Origin: Alphaproteobacteria bacterium
GTDB taxonomy: Bacteria > Pseudomonadota > Alphaproteobacteria > Rhodobacterales > Rhodobacteraceae
Assembly (NCBI GenBank): GCA_030424865.1
Contig: JAUHVR010000003.1
Span: 186,001 to 250,000, forward strand
DNA: 64,000 bases
Direction: 5' to 3'
Every line of letters starts with the position of its first letter. The stretch's first letter is position 1. A program made the translations under genes and the position numbers. Positions 1 to 9,484 of the stretch are shown here, piece by piece. The notes below the pieces were generated by a model. The model was not told the origin of the DNA and did no database searches. It saw only the letters and a program-made list of their open reading frames with translations.

Positions 1-1
1 G

Positions 2-496
2 CGGGCGCTCTTGCTCGCCGGGGCGGACAAGGTCAGCTTCAACTCGGCCGCCGTCGCCAACCCGGACGTGATCGCCGAGGCCGCCGACCAGTTCGGAAGC
101 CAGTGCATCGTCTGCGCCATCGACGCCAAGACCGTCGAACCGGGCAGGTGGGAGATCTTTACCCACGGTGGCCGCAAGCCCACGGGCATCGACGCGGTCG
201 AGTTCGCCCGCACCGTCGTGGCCAAGGGCGCCGGAGAAATCCTGTTGACCTCGATGGACCGCGACGGCACGCGCGCCGGGTTTAACCTGCCGCTGACCAA
301 GGCCATCTCGGACGCGGTCGACGTGCCGGTGATCGCCTCGGGCGGGGTCGGCACGCTGGACCACCTGGTCGAGGGCGTGACCAAGGGCGGGGCAAGCGCG
401 GTGCTGGCGGCCTCGATCTTTCACTTCGGCGACTACACGATCCGCGAGGCCAAGGAACATATGGCCGCAGCAGGCATTCCGATGAGGTTGGCATGA
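2..496 (+). CDS. hisF: Imidazole glycerol phosphate synthase cyclase subunit HisF (3' part)
   Basis: This is the C-terminal part (about 164 residues) of HisF, the (beta/alpha)8 cyclase subunit that uses ammonia from HisH to turn PRFAR into imidazole-glycerol phosphate and AICAR in histidine synthesis. The frame is open from the left edge, so the start lies outside the window; full HisF is about 250 residues. Family motifs visible are [15 protein letters not shown], the AIDAK strand, the catalytic-Asp segment [12 protein letters not shown] and the phosphate-binding [11 protein letters not shown]. The stop overlaps the hisE start in an ATGA arrangement, as expected for translational coupling. 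Identification is secure. Confidence 0.97.
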   Translation, partial: RALLLAGADKVSFNSAAVANPDVIAEAADQFGSQCIVCAIDAKTVEPGRWEIFTHGGRKPTGIDAVEFARTVVAKGAGEILLTSMDRDGTRAGFNLPLTKAISDAVDVPVIASGGVGTLDHLVEGVTKGGASAVLAASIFHFGDYTIREAKEHMAAAGIPMRLA

Positions 497-804
497 CACT
501 CGAAGAACTAGCACAGGTCGTTGACGCCCGCGCGGCGGCGGATCCCTCGGAAAGCTGGACGGCAAAGCTGTTGGCCAAAGGTCCCGAGAAATGCGCCGAA
601 AAGTTTGGCGAAGAGGCGATCGAGGCCATCATCGAAGCCGCCAAAGGCGACCGCGCCGGGTTGACCAGCGAGGCGGCGGATGTGCTGTTTCACCTGCTTG
701 TGATGCTCAAGGCCCGCGAGGTGCCGCTGGGTGACGTCATGGCCGAACTTGCCCGGCGTCAGGGACAAAGCGGGATCGCGGAAAAGGCCTCTCGCGAGGG
801 CTAA
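493..804 (+). CDS. hisE: Phosphoribosyl-ATP pyrophosphatase HisE
   Basis: This 103-residue protein is HisE, which hydrolyses phosphoribosyl-ATP to phosphoribosyl-AMP and pyrophosphate, the second step of histidine synthesis. It is an all-alpha MazG-like fold. The metal-binding acidic helix is seen in [19 protein letters not shown] and the second helix in [14 protein letters not shown]. Length is normal for a stand-alone HisE, so no HisI fusion is present. The start codon overlaps the hisF stop by four bases, and the 3' end overlaps the convergent PPC-domain gene by four bases, leaving no room for a separate terminator. Confidence 0.96.
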   Translation: MTLEELAQVVDARAAADPSESWTAKLLAKGPEKCAEKFGEEAIEAIIEAAKGDRAGLTSEAADVLFHLLVMLKAREVPLGDVMAELARRQGQSGIAEKASREG

Positions 805-1631
805 GGCCCGTCCAGCCGTTCCAAGATCAGCTCGGCCGTGATCAGCACGGGGTTTTCGCCCCGGATCAGACGGCCTGAGAGGATCTGGTCGCCGCCAATG
901 CCGACGATCATGATCTCGGGCGTGCGCCCCAGCCCTGCCGTGGCCTCAGTGATCAAAAACTCGGTCGCGTGGCTTTCCATCACGGCGTCATCCTCAAATC
1001 GCGCGCCGATCAGGCTGCCAAGCCCGTGGACACGGGCAGCGGGCCAGCCCAGGGCGGCGCAGGCCGCATCCAACCCGATGGCAAAATCCTGATTGGGGCG
1101 CAGCCGCACCGCGGCAAAGCCCGCGCCCCCCTGCCCTGGCGCGATCTGGAACAGCTCGAAGTTCGTCTCGGGATCCGGCAAGTGGTCAAACTTGGCTCCG
1201 CGCAGGCCGATGCCGCGCGCCACCACGGGGGCCGCCAGAACCGTCTGCGGCGCAAGGATGTGGCCCATCACCTGCGCCCCGCCTTCCGGCGTCCAAAGCC
1301 CATGCCCGTGCAGGAATGACTGGCCGTCGTGCCGTCCGACGATCATCCCCAGATGCTGGATGCTGCCCGGGCCGTCAAATCCATGGGTTTCAGAATACCA
1401 GGCGACGTGCGTCTCGTCCGGAGCGTGATCGGGAACGACATAGCGCAGGCCCGCGACCTGCGCGTCCCAAAGTTCAAGCCAGGCGCTGTCATAGCCCGCG
1501 GTCGCCTGCGCGACCGCCTCTTCCAGCGGGATGCCTGCGGCCAGCGTCATCTCGATGGGCGTACCTTCGGCGGGCCCGATGTCGATCCGTGGGTGCCCCA
1601 CCGGCCCCGGCTGCCTGAGTGTCCGCATCAC
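801..1631 (-). CDS. Tandem PPC (DUF296)-domain protein
   Basis: This 276-residue protein appears to carry two PPC/DUF296 domains (plants and prokaryotes conserved), a fold also found in plant AT-hook proteins and in bacterial stand-alone proteins of unknown biochemical role. The first half has the His-rich strand FLHGHGLW followed by the [17 protein letters not shown] strand typical of the family's GHLL segment. The second half repeats the pattern in [24 protein letters not shown]. It is the last gene of an operon with an SCP2-type thiolase and an acyl-CoA ligase, sharing a four-base overlap with the ligase. The context suggests a metabolic rather than DNA-binding role, but the reaction is unknown. 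No signal peptide is seen. Confidence 0.72.
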   Translation of the reverse strand: MMRTLRQPGPVGHPRIDIGPAEGTPIEMTLAAGIPLEEAVAQATAGYDSAWLELWDAQVAGLRYVVPDHAPDETHVAWYSETHGFDGPGSIQHLGMIVGRHDGQSFLHGHGLWTPEGGAQVMGHILAPQTVLAAPVVARGIGLRGAKFDHLPDPETNFELFQIAPGQGGAGFAAVRLRPNQDFAIGLDAACAALGWPAARVHGLGSLIGARFEDDAVMESHATEFLITEATAGLGRTPEIMIVGIGGDQILSGRLIRGENPVLITAELILERLDGP

Positions 1632-3190
1632 GTCTGGGCGGCCATCCGGCGTTCCAGCTCGTCGCGCACCAGCCGCTTGGCCATCTTGCCGTAGCCAGAC
1701 TTTGGGATCGCTTCCCAGATATGGACCTGACGCGGGATCTTGTAGCTGGCCACCTTGTCCTGCAAGTACGCCGTGATGTCCTCGGGCGCGAGGTCATGGC
1801 CTTCGGTCAGGGTGGCCACGGCCACTCCGATCTCACCCCAATTGGGATCCGGCATGCCAAAGACCGCAACCTCGGAAACCCCAGGATGTGTCAGGATTTT
1901 TTCCTCGATCTCAAGCGGATAGATGTTCGAGCCACCCGAGATATACATGTCAGACGCCCGCCCGGTCAGATAAACATAGCCCCGTTCATCCATGTGCCCC
2001 AGATCGCCGGTGCGGAAGAACCCGTTGCGAAAGCTCTTGGCGTTGGCCTCGGGGTTTTTCAGGTACCCGGCAAAGACAGCCGGACCCGCCACGCAGATCT
2101 CACCCGTTTGGTTGGGGCCCAGAACCGTGCCGTCGTCGGACTGGATCTCGATCTGCATGCCGGTGCGCGGAAAGCCGCAGGTGCCGGTCCGGGTCTCGTC
2201 AAAGGCATCGTGATCCTCGCGCGGCAGCACGGTGATACTGCCCGTGACCTCGCCCAGTCCGAAGTATTGCACCAGCACCGGGCCCAGAACCTCTAGCGCT
2301 TTGATCTGGTCGGTCCGGTACATCGGCGCACCGGCGTAGATGACATACTTCAGGCTGCTGTGATCGTGCTCGGTGACCTCGGGCGCCTCGACCATCAGTT
2401 TCAGGATCGTCGGCACGGTGAACATGCTGGTGACGCGATGTTTTTCAATCAGCGCCCAGATTTCGGCCGGGTTGAAGCTTTGGCCGCCGGGCAGGACCGC
2501 CGGCGCGCCCTTGGCGACCATCAGCATCTGGTGCAGCCCCGCCCCGTGACTGAGCGGCGCGACCACCAGCGCCGGGTCGTCGGGGCCGATGCCGGGAACA
2601 AGGTCGCTCAGGTGGTTGTTGATCACGAACCCCAACTGCCCCTGCGTCAGGACCGAGGCCTTGGGCCGTCCGGTTGTGCCCGAGGTGAAAAAGAGCCAGG
2701 CCATGTCATCACGGTCGACCGCCGCCAGCGGCGGGACGTCGTGCGGCTGGGCCATCAGAACGTCGATGTCGGGGCCGAAGTCTGCGGCACCGATGGCCAG
2801 AACCGTCTCGGGGCCCGGGATTTTGGCGTGGTCGGGAAAGGCCGCATCACAGAGCAGCAGCTTTGCCCCCGAAAGCTCGGCCATCCAGGCCAGGTCATCC
2901 GGCGCACCGCGAAAGTTTGCGGGCACCCAGACGGCACCCAGCCGCACGGCCGCGTAGAAACTTTCGAACATCTGGTTGCAGTTGCGCGACTGGACCAGAA
3001 CCGGATCGCCATGCCCGACGCCATGGGCGGCAAAAACCGCCGCCATGGCCTTGACCCGCCGGTCAAAAGACGCCCAGTCCCAGCTCTGATCGCCCCAGAT
3101 GAACGCAGGCCGATCCGGCAAGCGCCGTGCCTGTTGTTCCACGTAATGGGCCAGGTTCATCGTGCGGGTCGCATAGGGCTGATAGGTCAT
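1628..3190 (-). CDS. AMP-dependent acyl-CoA synthetase (class I adenylate-forming ligase)
   Basis: This 520-residue enzyme activates a carboxylic acid to its acyl-AMP and then acyl-CoA. The ATP-binding P-loop LFFTSGTTGRPKAS, the core motif YFGLGEVTG and the hinge FRTGDLGHMDERGYVYLTGR are all present. The C-terminal domain carries the catalytic lysine in IPKSGYGKMAKR. The start at the ATG of MTYQPYATRTM is chosen because it makes an ATGA overlap with the thiolase stop; an in-frame start eight codons upstream is less likely. It forms an operon with the thiolase before it and the PPC-domain gene after it. The acyl substrate cannot be read from the sequence. Confidence 0.88.
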   Translation of the reverse strand: MTYQPYATRTMNLAHYVEQQARRLPDRPAFIWGDQSWDWASFDRRVKAMAAVFAAHGVGHGDPVLVQSRNCNQMFESFYAAVRLGAVWVPANFRGAPDDLAWMAELSGAKLLLCDAAFPDHAKIPGPETVLAIGAADFGPDIDVLMAQPHDVPPLAAVDRDDMAWLFFTSGTTGRPKASVLTQGQLGFVINNHLSDLVPGIGPDDPALVVAPLSHGAGLHQMLMVAKGAPAVLPGGQSFNPAEIWALIEKHRVTSMFTVPTILKLMVEAPEVTEHDHSSLKYVIYAGAPMYRTDQIKALEVLGPVLVQYFGLGEVTGSITVLPREDHDAFDETRTGTCGFPRTGMQIEIQSDDGTVLGPNQTGEICVAGPAVFAGYLKNPEANAKSFRNGFFRTGDLGHMDERGYVYLTGRASDMYISGGSNIYPLEIEEKILTHPGVSEVAVFGMPDPNWGEIGVAVATLTEGHDLAPEDITAYLQDKVASYKIPRQVHIWEAIPKSGYGKMAKRLVRDELERRMAAQT

Positions 3191-4362
3191 TTGACGCGCT
3201 CCAGGATCGAGCAATAGCTGGTCACCGCAGCGCCGCCCATGTTGAAGACCCCGGCCAGCGCGGCGTCCTTGATCTGCATCTCGCCCGCCTCACCCATCAG
3301 CTGCATCGCGGCCAGAACATGCATCGAGACCCCGGTCGCCCCGATGGGATGGCCCTTGGATTTCAGCCCGCCCGAGGGGTTGACGGGCAAGGCCCCGTCC
3401 TTGCGCGTGGTGCCCTCGCGCGCGGCTTTCCAGCCCTCGCCGGGCGGGGTCAGGCCCATCGCCTCGTACTCGATCATCTCGGCGACGGTGAAACAGTCGT
3501 GGGTTTCAACCAGATCCAGATCGTCCAGCCCCACTCCAGCCTGCGCTTTTGCACCGTCCCAGGCGGCGCGGGCACCGGCAAATTCGGTCACGTCTCGCCG
3601 GGACAATGGCATGATGTCGTTGCGGTGCGCCCGCGCGCGAAAGGCGATGGCGCGGGCCAGACCTTCGGCGGTCTCGCGGTCGGTGGCGACCAGGGCCGCC
3701 GCACCGTCCGAGATCAGGCTGCAGTCGGTGCGCCGCAGCGGTCCGGCCACCCGCGGGTTCTTGTCCGACACGGTATTGCAGGCCTGAAACCCCAGATCCT
3801 TTCGCATCTGGGCAAAGGGGTTGTGCACCCCGTTGGCGTGGTTCTTGGCCGCGATCATGGCCAGTTCCTCGGACCTGTCGCCGTTTTTCTGGAAATAGCT
3901 GTTCGCGATCTGACCAAAGATCCCGGCAAAGCCTGCGGGCATCCCGGCCTCTTCCTTGCGGTAACAGGCACTCAGCAGGATGTCGCCGACCTCGGGCGTG
4001 GGCGTGGCGGTCATCTTTTCCGCCCCGATCACCAGCGCGATCCGGGCGCGCCCTGCCGCGATGGCATCCATTGCACTGTAAAGCGCCGCCGAGCCGGTGG
4101 CGCAGGCGTTTTCGCACCGCATCGCGGGCACCTGTTCCAGCCCCGGCACGGCGACCGAGACCAACCCCGCCTCGAACCCCTGCTTTGAAAAGCCCGCGTT
4201 CAGCACGCCCACGGTCACCAGATCCACATCGCTTGCGCTGACCCCTGCATGATCCAGCGCCTGTGTGCCGACCATGCCGATCAGGGCCTCGATATCCGGA
4301 ACATCCAGCTTGCCAAAGGGGCTGTGCGCCCAGCCCACGATCACCGGTTCCTGACTGCTCAT
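3187..4362 (-). CDS. SCP2-type thiolase / acetyl-CoA acetyltransferase family protein
   Basis: This 391-residue protein belongs to the SCP2/nondecarboxylating thiolase group, which condenses or cleaves acyl-CoA thioesters. The nucleophilic cysteine sits in CENACATGS (Cys87), followed by the glycine-rich VIGAEKMT region. The C-terminal GGLKSKGHPIGATG motif carries the second active-site histidine, and THDCFTVAEMIEYE is the SCP2-type middle motif. The start at MSSQEP is supported by an AGGAGGGG ribosome site just upstream; a longer in-frame start 16 codons earlier lacks this. It heads an operon with the acyl-CoA ligase and the PPC-domain gene, which fits a CoA-dependent degradation route of unknown substrate. 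Confidence 0.85.
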   Translation of the reverse strand: MSSQEPVIVGWAHSPFGKLDVPDIEALIGMVGTQALDHAGVSASDVDLVTVGVLNAGFSKQGFEAGLVSVAVPGLEQVPAMRCENACATGSAALYSAMDAIAAGRARIALVIGAEKMTATPTPEVGDILLSACYRKEEAGMPAGFAGIFGQIANSYFQKNGDRSEELAMIAAKNHANGVHNPFAQMRKDLGFQACNTVSDKNPRVAGPLRRTDCSLISDGAAALVATDRETAEGLARAIAFRARAHRNDIMPLSRRDVTEFAGARAAWDGAKAQAGVGLDDLDLVETHDCFTVAEMIEYEAMGLTPPGEGWKAAREGTTRKDGALPVNPSGGLKSKGHPIGATGVSMHVLAAMQLMGEAGEMQIKDAALAGVFNMGGAAVTSYCSILERVK

Positions 4363-4486
4363 CCGCCCCTCCTGCCTGATGGTCCTTGCACCACACCACA
4401 GCAGCCCCACGATGTCTTGCGAAAATTCGATGGTCGCAGGCTTCAGGGCGGTTGCTTCGGGCCCGGTTACCTCTTATCAAAACCGC

Positions 4487-4519
4487 ATGACACAGTTTCG
4501 ATGGCGTAGTTCAGACTGA
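4487..4519 (+). CDS. Candidate 10-residue trpEG leader peptide with one Trp
   Basis: A short open frame, MTQFRWRSSD and stop, lies 65 bases ahead of trpEG and contains one tryptophan codon near its end. Rhizobial trpE(G) leaders contain several consecutive Trp codons, so a single Trp is weak support. No convincing ribosome site is visible. It is recorded because it directly precedes a perfect stem-loop; it may be chance. Confidence 0.25.
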   Translation: MTQFRWRSSD

Positions 4520-4530
4520 TTTAGGACGCT

Positions 4531-4551
4531 CCCTTGGCCCGACGCCAAGGG
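4531..4551 (+). promoter_or_regulatory. Perfect 8-bp stem-loop in the trpEG leader
   Basis: CCCTTGGC at 4531-4538 pairs perfectly with GCCAAGGG at 4544-4551 across the loop CCGAC. It lies 12 bases after the stop of a possible Trp-containing leader frame and 33 bases before the trpEG start. There is no T-run after it, so it is not a standard intrinsic terminator. It could be part of an attenuation or translational control device; only the stem-loop itself is directly seen. Confidence 0.45.
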
Positions 4552-4584
4552 TATACGCACATTTGCTTTCGGACCCTCTCCATC

Positions 4585-6732
4585 ATGAAGTATCAAACGC
4601 GCGGTGGCATCTCTGTCACCAAGACCGTCTCGACTGCCGAGTTTGGCACAGCCAACAAGGCGCTGGTTGCCGAGCTTGACGCCCACAAGGGTGTCTATCT
4701 TGCCTCGAATTACGAATACCCCGGGCGCTACAACCGCTGGGAATTCGGCTTTGTCGATCCGCCGCTCATGGTCTCGTCCCGCGGCCGCGAGATGCGGATC
4801 GAGGCGCTGAACGCGCGAGGCACCGTGCTGATGGGGGCCGTGACCCCGGCTCTGCAAGCCTGCGCCGAGGTCGTGATCCACAGTCAGGACGACACCGCGC
4901 TGGCGCTGACTGTCAAGACGCCGGATCGGGTCTACAACGAAGAGGAACGGTCGCGCGCACCTTCGGTGTTCTCGGTCCTGCGGGCGATCTCGGATCTGTT
5001 CCATTCCGACGAAGATGACCGGCTGGGGCTTTACGGGGCCATGGGCTATGACCTGGCCTTTCAGTTCGAGCCGATCGAATACCATCTGGAACGCCCCGCC
5101 GATCAGCGCGATCTGGTGATGTTCCTGCCTGACCGCATCCTGATGGTCGACCACTACGGTCAGGCCGCGACCGAGGTACATTACGAGTTCGAATGGGACG
5201 GCCAAAGCACCGCGGGCATGGAAGGCGGCGGCAGCGAAGAGCCATTTGTCTTTGGCCCGCAGGACGTGCCGCGCGGCGACCACGTGCCGGGCGAATATGC
5301 GCAGATTGTCGTCAAGGCCAAGGAAAGCTTCAAACGCGGTGATCTGTTCGAGGTGGTGCCGGGCCAGGTCTTTTACGAACCCTGCAAGGACACCCCCGCC
5401 GCGATCTTTGAGCGGCTGACCAAAATCAACCCGGCGCCTTTCGGCTTCATCATGAACCTCGGCGATCAGGAGTACCTGGTAGGCGCAAGCCCCGAGATGT
5501 TCGTGCGCGTCACCGGCCGCCGGGTCGAAACCTGCCCGATCTCGGGCACGATCAAGCGTGGCAAGGACGCCATCGAAGACAGCAAACAGGTGTTGACGCT
5601 GCTGCAATCCGAAAAGGATGAAAGCGAGCTGACCATGTGCACGGACGTTGACCGCAACGACAAGAGCCGGGTCTGCACGCCGGGATCGGTTCGCGTGATC
5701 GGCCGTCGTCAGATCGAGATGTACAGCCGCTTGATCCACACGGTTGACCATATCGAAGGCCAGCTGCGCCCCGACATGGACGCGCTCGATGCCTTTCTGT
5801 CGCACACCTGGGCCGTGACCGTGACCGGCGCGCCCAAGCTTTGGGCCATGCGCTTCATCGAGCAGAACGAGAAATCCACCCGCGCCTGGTATGGCGGGGC
5901 CGTGGGCGCGATGCTGTTCAATGGCGACATGAACACCGGCCTGACGCTGCGCACCATCCGCATCAAGGACGGCGTCGCGCAGATCCGCGCTGGCGCGACG
6001 CTGCTGTATGACAGCGACCCCGACGCCGAAGAAGCCGAAACCGAGCTGAAAGCCTCGGCCATGATTGCTGCCATCCGGGGCGACGTGACGTCGAATTCGG
6101 ATGGCGAGCGTGAACTGCCCAAGCTGGGCACGGGTCGGCGCGTGCTGCTGGTCGATCACGAAGACAGCTTTGTGCACACGCTGGCGAACTACGTGCGCCA
6201 GACCGGGGCCGAGGTCTTTACGACCCGGACGCCGTTGGCCGAGGGTCTGATGGACGAGTTCAAGCCCGACCTGGTGCTGATGTCGCCCGGACCTGGCTCG
6301 CCTGCCGATTTCGATTGCTCGCGCACCATACAGATGGCGCTGGACCGGGATCTTCCGGTCTTTGGCGTCTGCCTGGGCATGCAGGCCATCGCCTGCCACT
6401 TCGGCGGCACGTTGGGGCAGCTCGAGGTGCCGGTGCACGGCAAGCCCTCGCGCATTTCGATCCAGGAACCGGGGATTGTCTTTGACGGGCTGCCCGATGA
6501 CATCGCCATCGGACGCTATCATTCGCTGTATGCGAACCTCGAGGATCTGCCCGAGTGTCTTGAGATCACGGCGACCACCAAGGATGGCGTGCCGATGGCT
6601 TTGCGCCACAAGGAGCTGCCGGTTGCGGCCGTTCAGTTCCATCCGGAATCGGTCATGTCACTGGGTCAGGATGCCGGGATGCAGATGATCCTGAACGTGG
6701 TCTCGCAGCTTGGCGCGCAGAAAAAAGCCTGA
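4585..6732 (+). CDS. trpEG: Fused anthranilate synthase TrpE-TrpG
   Basis: This 715-residue fusion converts chorismate and glutamine to anthranilate, the first step of tryptophan synthesis. The N-terminal TrpE part carries [13 protein letters not shown], the chorismate-binding [13 protein letters not shown] and the segment [15 protein letters not shown]. After a linker near residue 515 follows the TrpG glutamine amidotransferase, with the catalytic cysteine in [10 protein letters not shown] (about residue 596) and the His-Glu pair in [10 protein letters not shown]. Such fusions are known in rhizobia, Azospirillum and related alphaproteobacteria. The ATG at 4585 (MKYQTRGG) is preferred because an upstream in-frame start would place coding sequence through the leader stem-loop. 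A strong terminator follows. Confidence 0.93.
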   Translation: MKYQTRGGISVTKTVSTAEFGTANKALVAELDAHKGVYLASNYEYPGRYNRWEFGFVDPPLMVSSRGREMRIEALNARGTVLMGAVTPALQACAEVVIHSQDDTALALTVKTPDRVYNEEERSRAPSVFSVLRAISDLFHSDEDDRLGLYGAMGYDLAFQFEPIEYHLERPADQRDLVMFLPDRILMVDHYGQAATEVHYEFEWDGQSTAGMEGGGSEEPFVFGPQDVPRGDHVPGEYAQIVVKAKESFKRGDLFEVVPGQVFYEPCKDTPAAIFERLTKINPAPFGFIMNLGDQEYLVGASPEMFVRVTGRRVETCPISGTIKRGKDAIEDSKQVLTLLQSEKDESELTMCTDVDRNDKSRVCTPGSVRVIGRRQIEMYSRLIHTVDHIEGQLRPDMDALDAFLSHTWAVTVTGAPKLWAMRFIEQNEKSTRAWYGGAVGAMLFNGDMNTGLTLRTIRIKDGVAQIRAGATLLYDSDPDAEEAETELKASAMIAAIRGDVTSNSDGERELPKLGTGRRVLLVDHEDSFVHTLANYVRQTGAEVFTTRTPLAEGLMDEFKPDLVLMSPGPGSPADFDCSRTIQMALDRDLPVFGVCLGMQAIACHFGGTLGQLEVPVHGKPSRISIQEPGIVFDGLPDDIAIGRYHSLYANLEDLPECLEITATTKDGVPMALRHKELPVAAVQFHPESVMSLGQDAGMQMILNVVSQLGAQKKA

Positions 6733-6756
6733 CGCCCGCTGCAAACCTTTCGAAGA

Positions 6757-6789
6757 AGACCGGCGTTGGCAATCAACGCCGGTCTTTTT
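6757..6789 (+). terminator. Intrinsic terminator of trpEG
   Basis: AGACCGGCGTTG at 6757-6768 pairs perfectly with CAACGCCGGTCT at 6774-6785 around the loop GCAAT, followed by a T-run to 6789. It begins 25 bases after the trpEG stop. From here to the riboswitch (about 240 bases) no gene is seen; a promoter for the riboswitch transcript is expected there but no clear hexamer pair stands out. Confidence 0.93.
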
Positions 6790-7029
6790 GCTTCAACGGA
6801 CAGGCTGTGTCCGTTTCCGCCAAAGCAATCGATGTCCTGTCGCGCGCCCAACGTGCCCTGATGGTTGGCTTGGCAACCGGCTGCCTCGATCACCGATCAT
6901 GCTGACTGCGGCCAGGCAGCAGCCGCGCCGTTCGGATCAGCTGGGGCCACGTGGCGTCGGACACCGCGACAAAGAATCCCGTCGCGCCCTCCTTCTGCGA
7001 TTGACCCGGCCGCGGCAATTGTTTTAGGT

Positions 7030-7235
7030 CGCGATGATGGTTCTCGATCGCGCATGCGAAAGAGATGAAAAGGGAACACGGTGCGGCTGCCCACAAGGCG
7101 CCAAAACCGCGACTGCCCCCGCAACTGTGAGCGGCGAGCGACCCCGACAAGAACCACTGGACCTCTGTCCGGGAAGGTTTGGGGAAGCAGCGACCCGCAA
7201 GTCAGGAGACCTGCCATCACCGGTGCGGATGTCCG
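7030..7235 (+). ncRNA. Cobalamin (B12) riboswitch
   Basis: The leader of the btu operon contains the conserved blocks of the adenosylcobalamin riboswitch in order: GATGAAAAGGGAAC with GGTGCGGCTGCCC near 7066-7090, the GCCCCCGCAACTGT core near 7115, and the near-invariant AGTCAGGAGACCTGCC at about 7200. Boundaries are approximate because the P1 stem was not folded rigorously. It is expected to repress the downstream DUF1636-btuDFC operon when coenzyme B12 is plentiful. The expression platform should lie between about 7235 and 7355, a stretch with no gene. Confidence 0.95.
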
Positions 7236-7355
7236 CATCGGCACGTTAACTCGATGCAGGCGGGGTGCCTGGTCAGGAGCACATGATGACCCGGCGGTTT
7301 CACCCGCGCCACCATTGTTCTGCCCCTCGCACCCGTCTGACAGGCGGAGGGCCTG

Positions 7356-7751
7356 ATGGAACACCGAATTACAGTCTGCACATCCTGCCGACACAAAGGC
7401 ACGTCTTGCCATCCCGGCTATGAGCTGATCGAGCGCCTGCGCAAGGCCATTGCCTCGGCCGGGGACGCCTTGCCCGAGGACTTCGAGGTCTCGGGCGTGG
7501 CCTGCATGGCCGGATGTGATCACCCCTGCACGGTGGCCTATCACGGCACCCGTAAGGCAACCTATCTGTTTGGCGACATCGACCCCGAAACGGATATCGA
7601 CGACCTTTTGGCCTTTGCCCGGCAATATGCCTATCTGCACGATGGCTGGTGTTCCTCGGTCGATCGGCCCGGCAAGCTGCGCAAGACGACACTTGCGCGG
7701 GTCCCGGCCGCGATGATGGCCATCGAAGAGACCGAGGCACGCGCGTCGTGA
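7356..7751 (+). CDS. DUF1636 Cys-rich putative metal-binding protein of the B12 operon
   Basis: This 131-residue cytosolic protein matches the DUF1636 family, described as predicted metal-binding and repeatedly found beside cobalamin or cobalt genes. It has an N-terminal CTSCRHKGTSCHPG cluster and a second pair in VACMAGCDHPCTVAYHG, so six cysteines and two histidines could bind a metal or an Fe-S cluster. It is the first gene after the cobalamin riboswitch and overlaps btuD by four bases (GTGA), so it is co-regulated with B12 uptake. The molecular role is unknown; handling of cobalt or of a cobalamin intermediate is a guess from context. Confidence 0.83.
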   Translation: MEHRITVCTSCRHKGTSCHPGYELIERLRKAIASAGDALPEDFEVSGVACMAGCDHPCTVAYHGTRKATYLFGDIDPETDIDDLLAFARQYAYLHDGWCSSVDRPGKLRKTTLARVPAAMMAIEETEARAS

Positions 7752-8548
7752 CCGCAGCGCGGCTCTCTGTCCGGGATGTGTCCTGGTCACCCAGCCACGA
7801 CGCGGGCAACCTGTTGCACGCCACCAGCTTCGAGCTGGCACCCGGCCGCACCTTGGGCGTGGTCGGGCCAAACGGGGCCGGCAAGACGACGCTTCTGCGG
7901 TTGCTCTACCGGTTTCACCACCCCACCACCGGATCGGTGGTGATCGATGACGACAACATCTGGGACCTGTCGGCCCGCGCCGTCGCCAGACGGGTCGCCG
8001 CTGTTCTGCAGGAACAACCCAGCGACTTTGCCCTGACCGTGGGCGAGATCGTGGCCCTGGGCCGTACGCCGCACAGGCGTGGGTTTGCCGGAACCTCTGG
8101 CGCGCGCGACAAGGATATCATCGACGAGGCGCTGGTGCGCCTCAACCTGAGCGGCCTGGCCAACCGGCATCTCGGCACGCTTTCGGGCGGCGAAAGGCAG
8201 CGGGTCATGGTGGCCCGTGCGCTGGCCCAGGAACCGCGTTTGCTGATCCTGGACGAGCCCACCAATCACCTGGACATCCGCAATCAGCTGGAAGTGCTGG
8301 ATCTGATCCGCACCCTGCCGCTGACCATCGTCACCTCTCTGCACGACCTGAACCTGGCCGCCGGGGTCTGTGACGACATCCTGTTGCTGCAATCCGGGCA
8401 GACGATGGGTTTTGGCCCGCCCGCCCAGGTTCTCTCCGAGGCCGCGGTCTCGGACACTTTTCACGTCGTTGCGCGACGCGAACAGCTGTCGCACAGCAAC
8501 ACCGACCACCTGACATTCCATCTTCATGCAAAAGGACCCCCGCGATGA
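7748..8548 (+). CDS. btuD: Cobalamin ABC transporter ATP-binding protein BtuD
   Basis: This 266-residue ATPase energises the vitamin B12/Fe-siderophore-type (FecCD) importer. Walker A is GPNGAGKTT, the signature is LSGGERQRV and Walker B is LLILDEPTNHLD, followed by the H-loop SLHDLNLA. The GTG at 7748 is chosen as start because it overlaps the upstream stop in a GTGA arrangement and gives the usual BtuD/FecE length; a longer frame exists but runs through the previous gene. Being downstream of the cobalamin riboswitch makes a B12 or corrinoid substrate much more likely than a siderophore. Confidence 0.9.
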   Translation: MTAARLSVRDVSWSPSHDAGNLLHATSFELAPGRTLGVVGPNGAGKTTLLRLLYRFHHPTTGSVVIDDDNIWDLSARAVARRVAAVLQEQPSDFALTVGEIVALGRTPHRRGFAGTSGARDKDIIDEALVRLNLSGLANRHLGTLSGGERQRVMVARALAQEPRLLILDEPTNHLDIRNQLEVLDLIRTLPLTIVTSLHDLNLAAGVCDDILLLQSGQTMGFGPPAQVLSEAAVSDTFHVVARREQLSHSNTDHLTFHLHAKGPPR

Positions 8549-9480
8549 AGACCCCTCTTTGGGCCGCTGCCGCCCTTGGCCTGACCGCCGCCGTGGCGCA
8601 AGCCGAAACCACCGTTCAAAGCTGCGACCGCACCGTCAGCTTCGACGCACCGCCGCAGCGGGCGATCTCGAACGATGTCAACCTGACCGAGATGATGCTG
8701 GTGCTGGGCCTTGCCGACCATATGGTCGGCTACACCGGCATTTCCGGCTGGAAGACGCTGGACGAAGAGATGCGCGCCGGTGTCGAGGCGCTGCCCGAAC
8801 TGTCGGCCAAGTACCCATCGAAAGAGGTGCTGGTGGGCGCGGACGCCGATTTCTTTTTTGCCGGGTGGAATTACGGCATGCGCGTCGGTGGCGAGGTCAC
8901 ACCCGAAACGCTGGCCCCCTTTGGCATCAAGGTCTACGAGCTGACCGAAAGCTGCGCACATATCATGGCAACCACAAAGGCCAGCATCGAGGACATGTAC
9001 GCAGACTTGCTGAACCTTGGCCGCATCTTTCAGGTCGAGGACAAGGCCCAGGCACTGGTTGAGGCCTATCGCACCGAACTGCAGAATTTTGCCGCTGAAG
9101 GGACCACCGGCGATCCGCTGCGGGTCTTTGTCTATGACAGCGGCGAGGATGCGCCTTTCACCGCCGGTCGCTACGCCATGCCGACCGCGCTGATCGAAGC
9201 GGCCGGTGGCGTCAACATCATGGATGACTTCGAAAAAAGCTGGGCCACCGTGACCTGGGAAGAGGTCGTCGAGCGCAATCCAGAGGTCGTGCTGATCGTC
9301 AACTACGGCGAGGTGACCGCCGCGCAGAAGCGGGACTTTATGATGTCGAACCCGGCCTTTGCCGATCTGGACGCTATCAAGAATGATCGTTTCGTGACGC
9401 TGGAATACGTCGAAGCCACGCCGGGTCCGCGCAACATCAAGGCCATCAAGACCCTGGCCCAGGCGTTCCGGAGCGAGTGA
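8545..9480 (+). CDS. btuF: Cobalamin ABC transporter periplasmic binding protein BtuF
   Basis: This 311-residue protein is a class III periplasmic binding protein with a clear signal peptide (MKTPLWAAAALGLTAAVAQA). The N-terminal lobe begins at VQSCDRTVSFDAPPQRAIS, typical of BtuF/FecB proteins, and the mature protein would hand corrinoid to BtuC. It overlaps btuD by four bases and is followed after four bases by btuC, so the operon order is DUF1636-btuD-btuF-btuC under one riboswitch. A siderophore role cannot be excluded from the protein alone; the riboswitch decides for cobalamin. Confidence 0.88.
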   Translation: MKTPLWAAAALGLTAAVAQAETTVQSCDRTVSFDAPPQRAISNDVNLTEMMLVLGLADHMVGYTGISGWKTLDEEMRAGVEALPELSAKYPSKEVLVGADADFFFAGWNYGMRVGGEVTPETLAPFGIKVYELTESCAHIMATTKASIEDMYADLLNLGRIFQVEDKAQALVEAYRTELQNFAAEGTTGDPLRVFVYDSGEDAPFTAGRYAMPTALIEAAGGVNIMDDFEKSWATVTWEEVVERNPEVVLIVNYGEVTAAQKRDFMMSNPAFADLDAIKNDRFVTLEYVEATPGPRNIKAIKTLAQAFRSE

Positions 9481-9484
9481 CACC

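Noticed and set aside
4477-6642. A 721-codon open frame on the minus strand across trpEG
   Set aside because: It mirrors the trpEG reading frame, is rich in Arg, His, Gln and Ala as expected of an antisense frame in GC-rich DNA, and has no family features; trpEG motifs on the plus strand are unambiguous.
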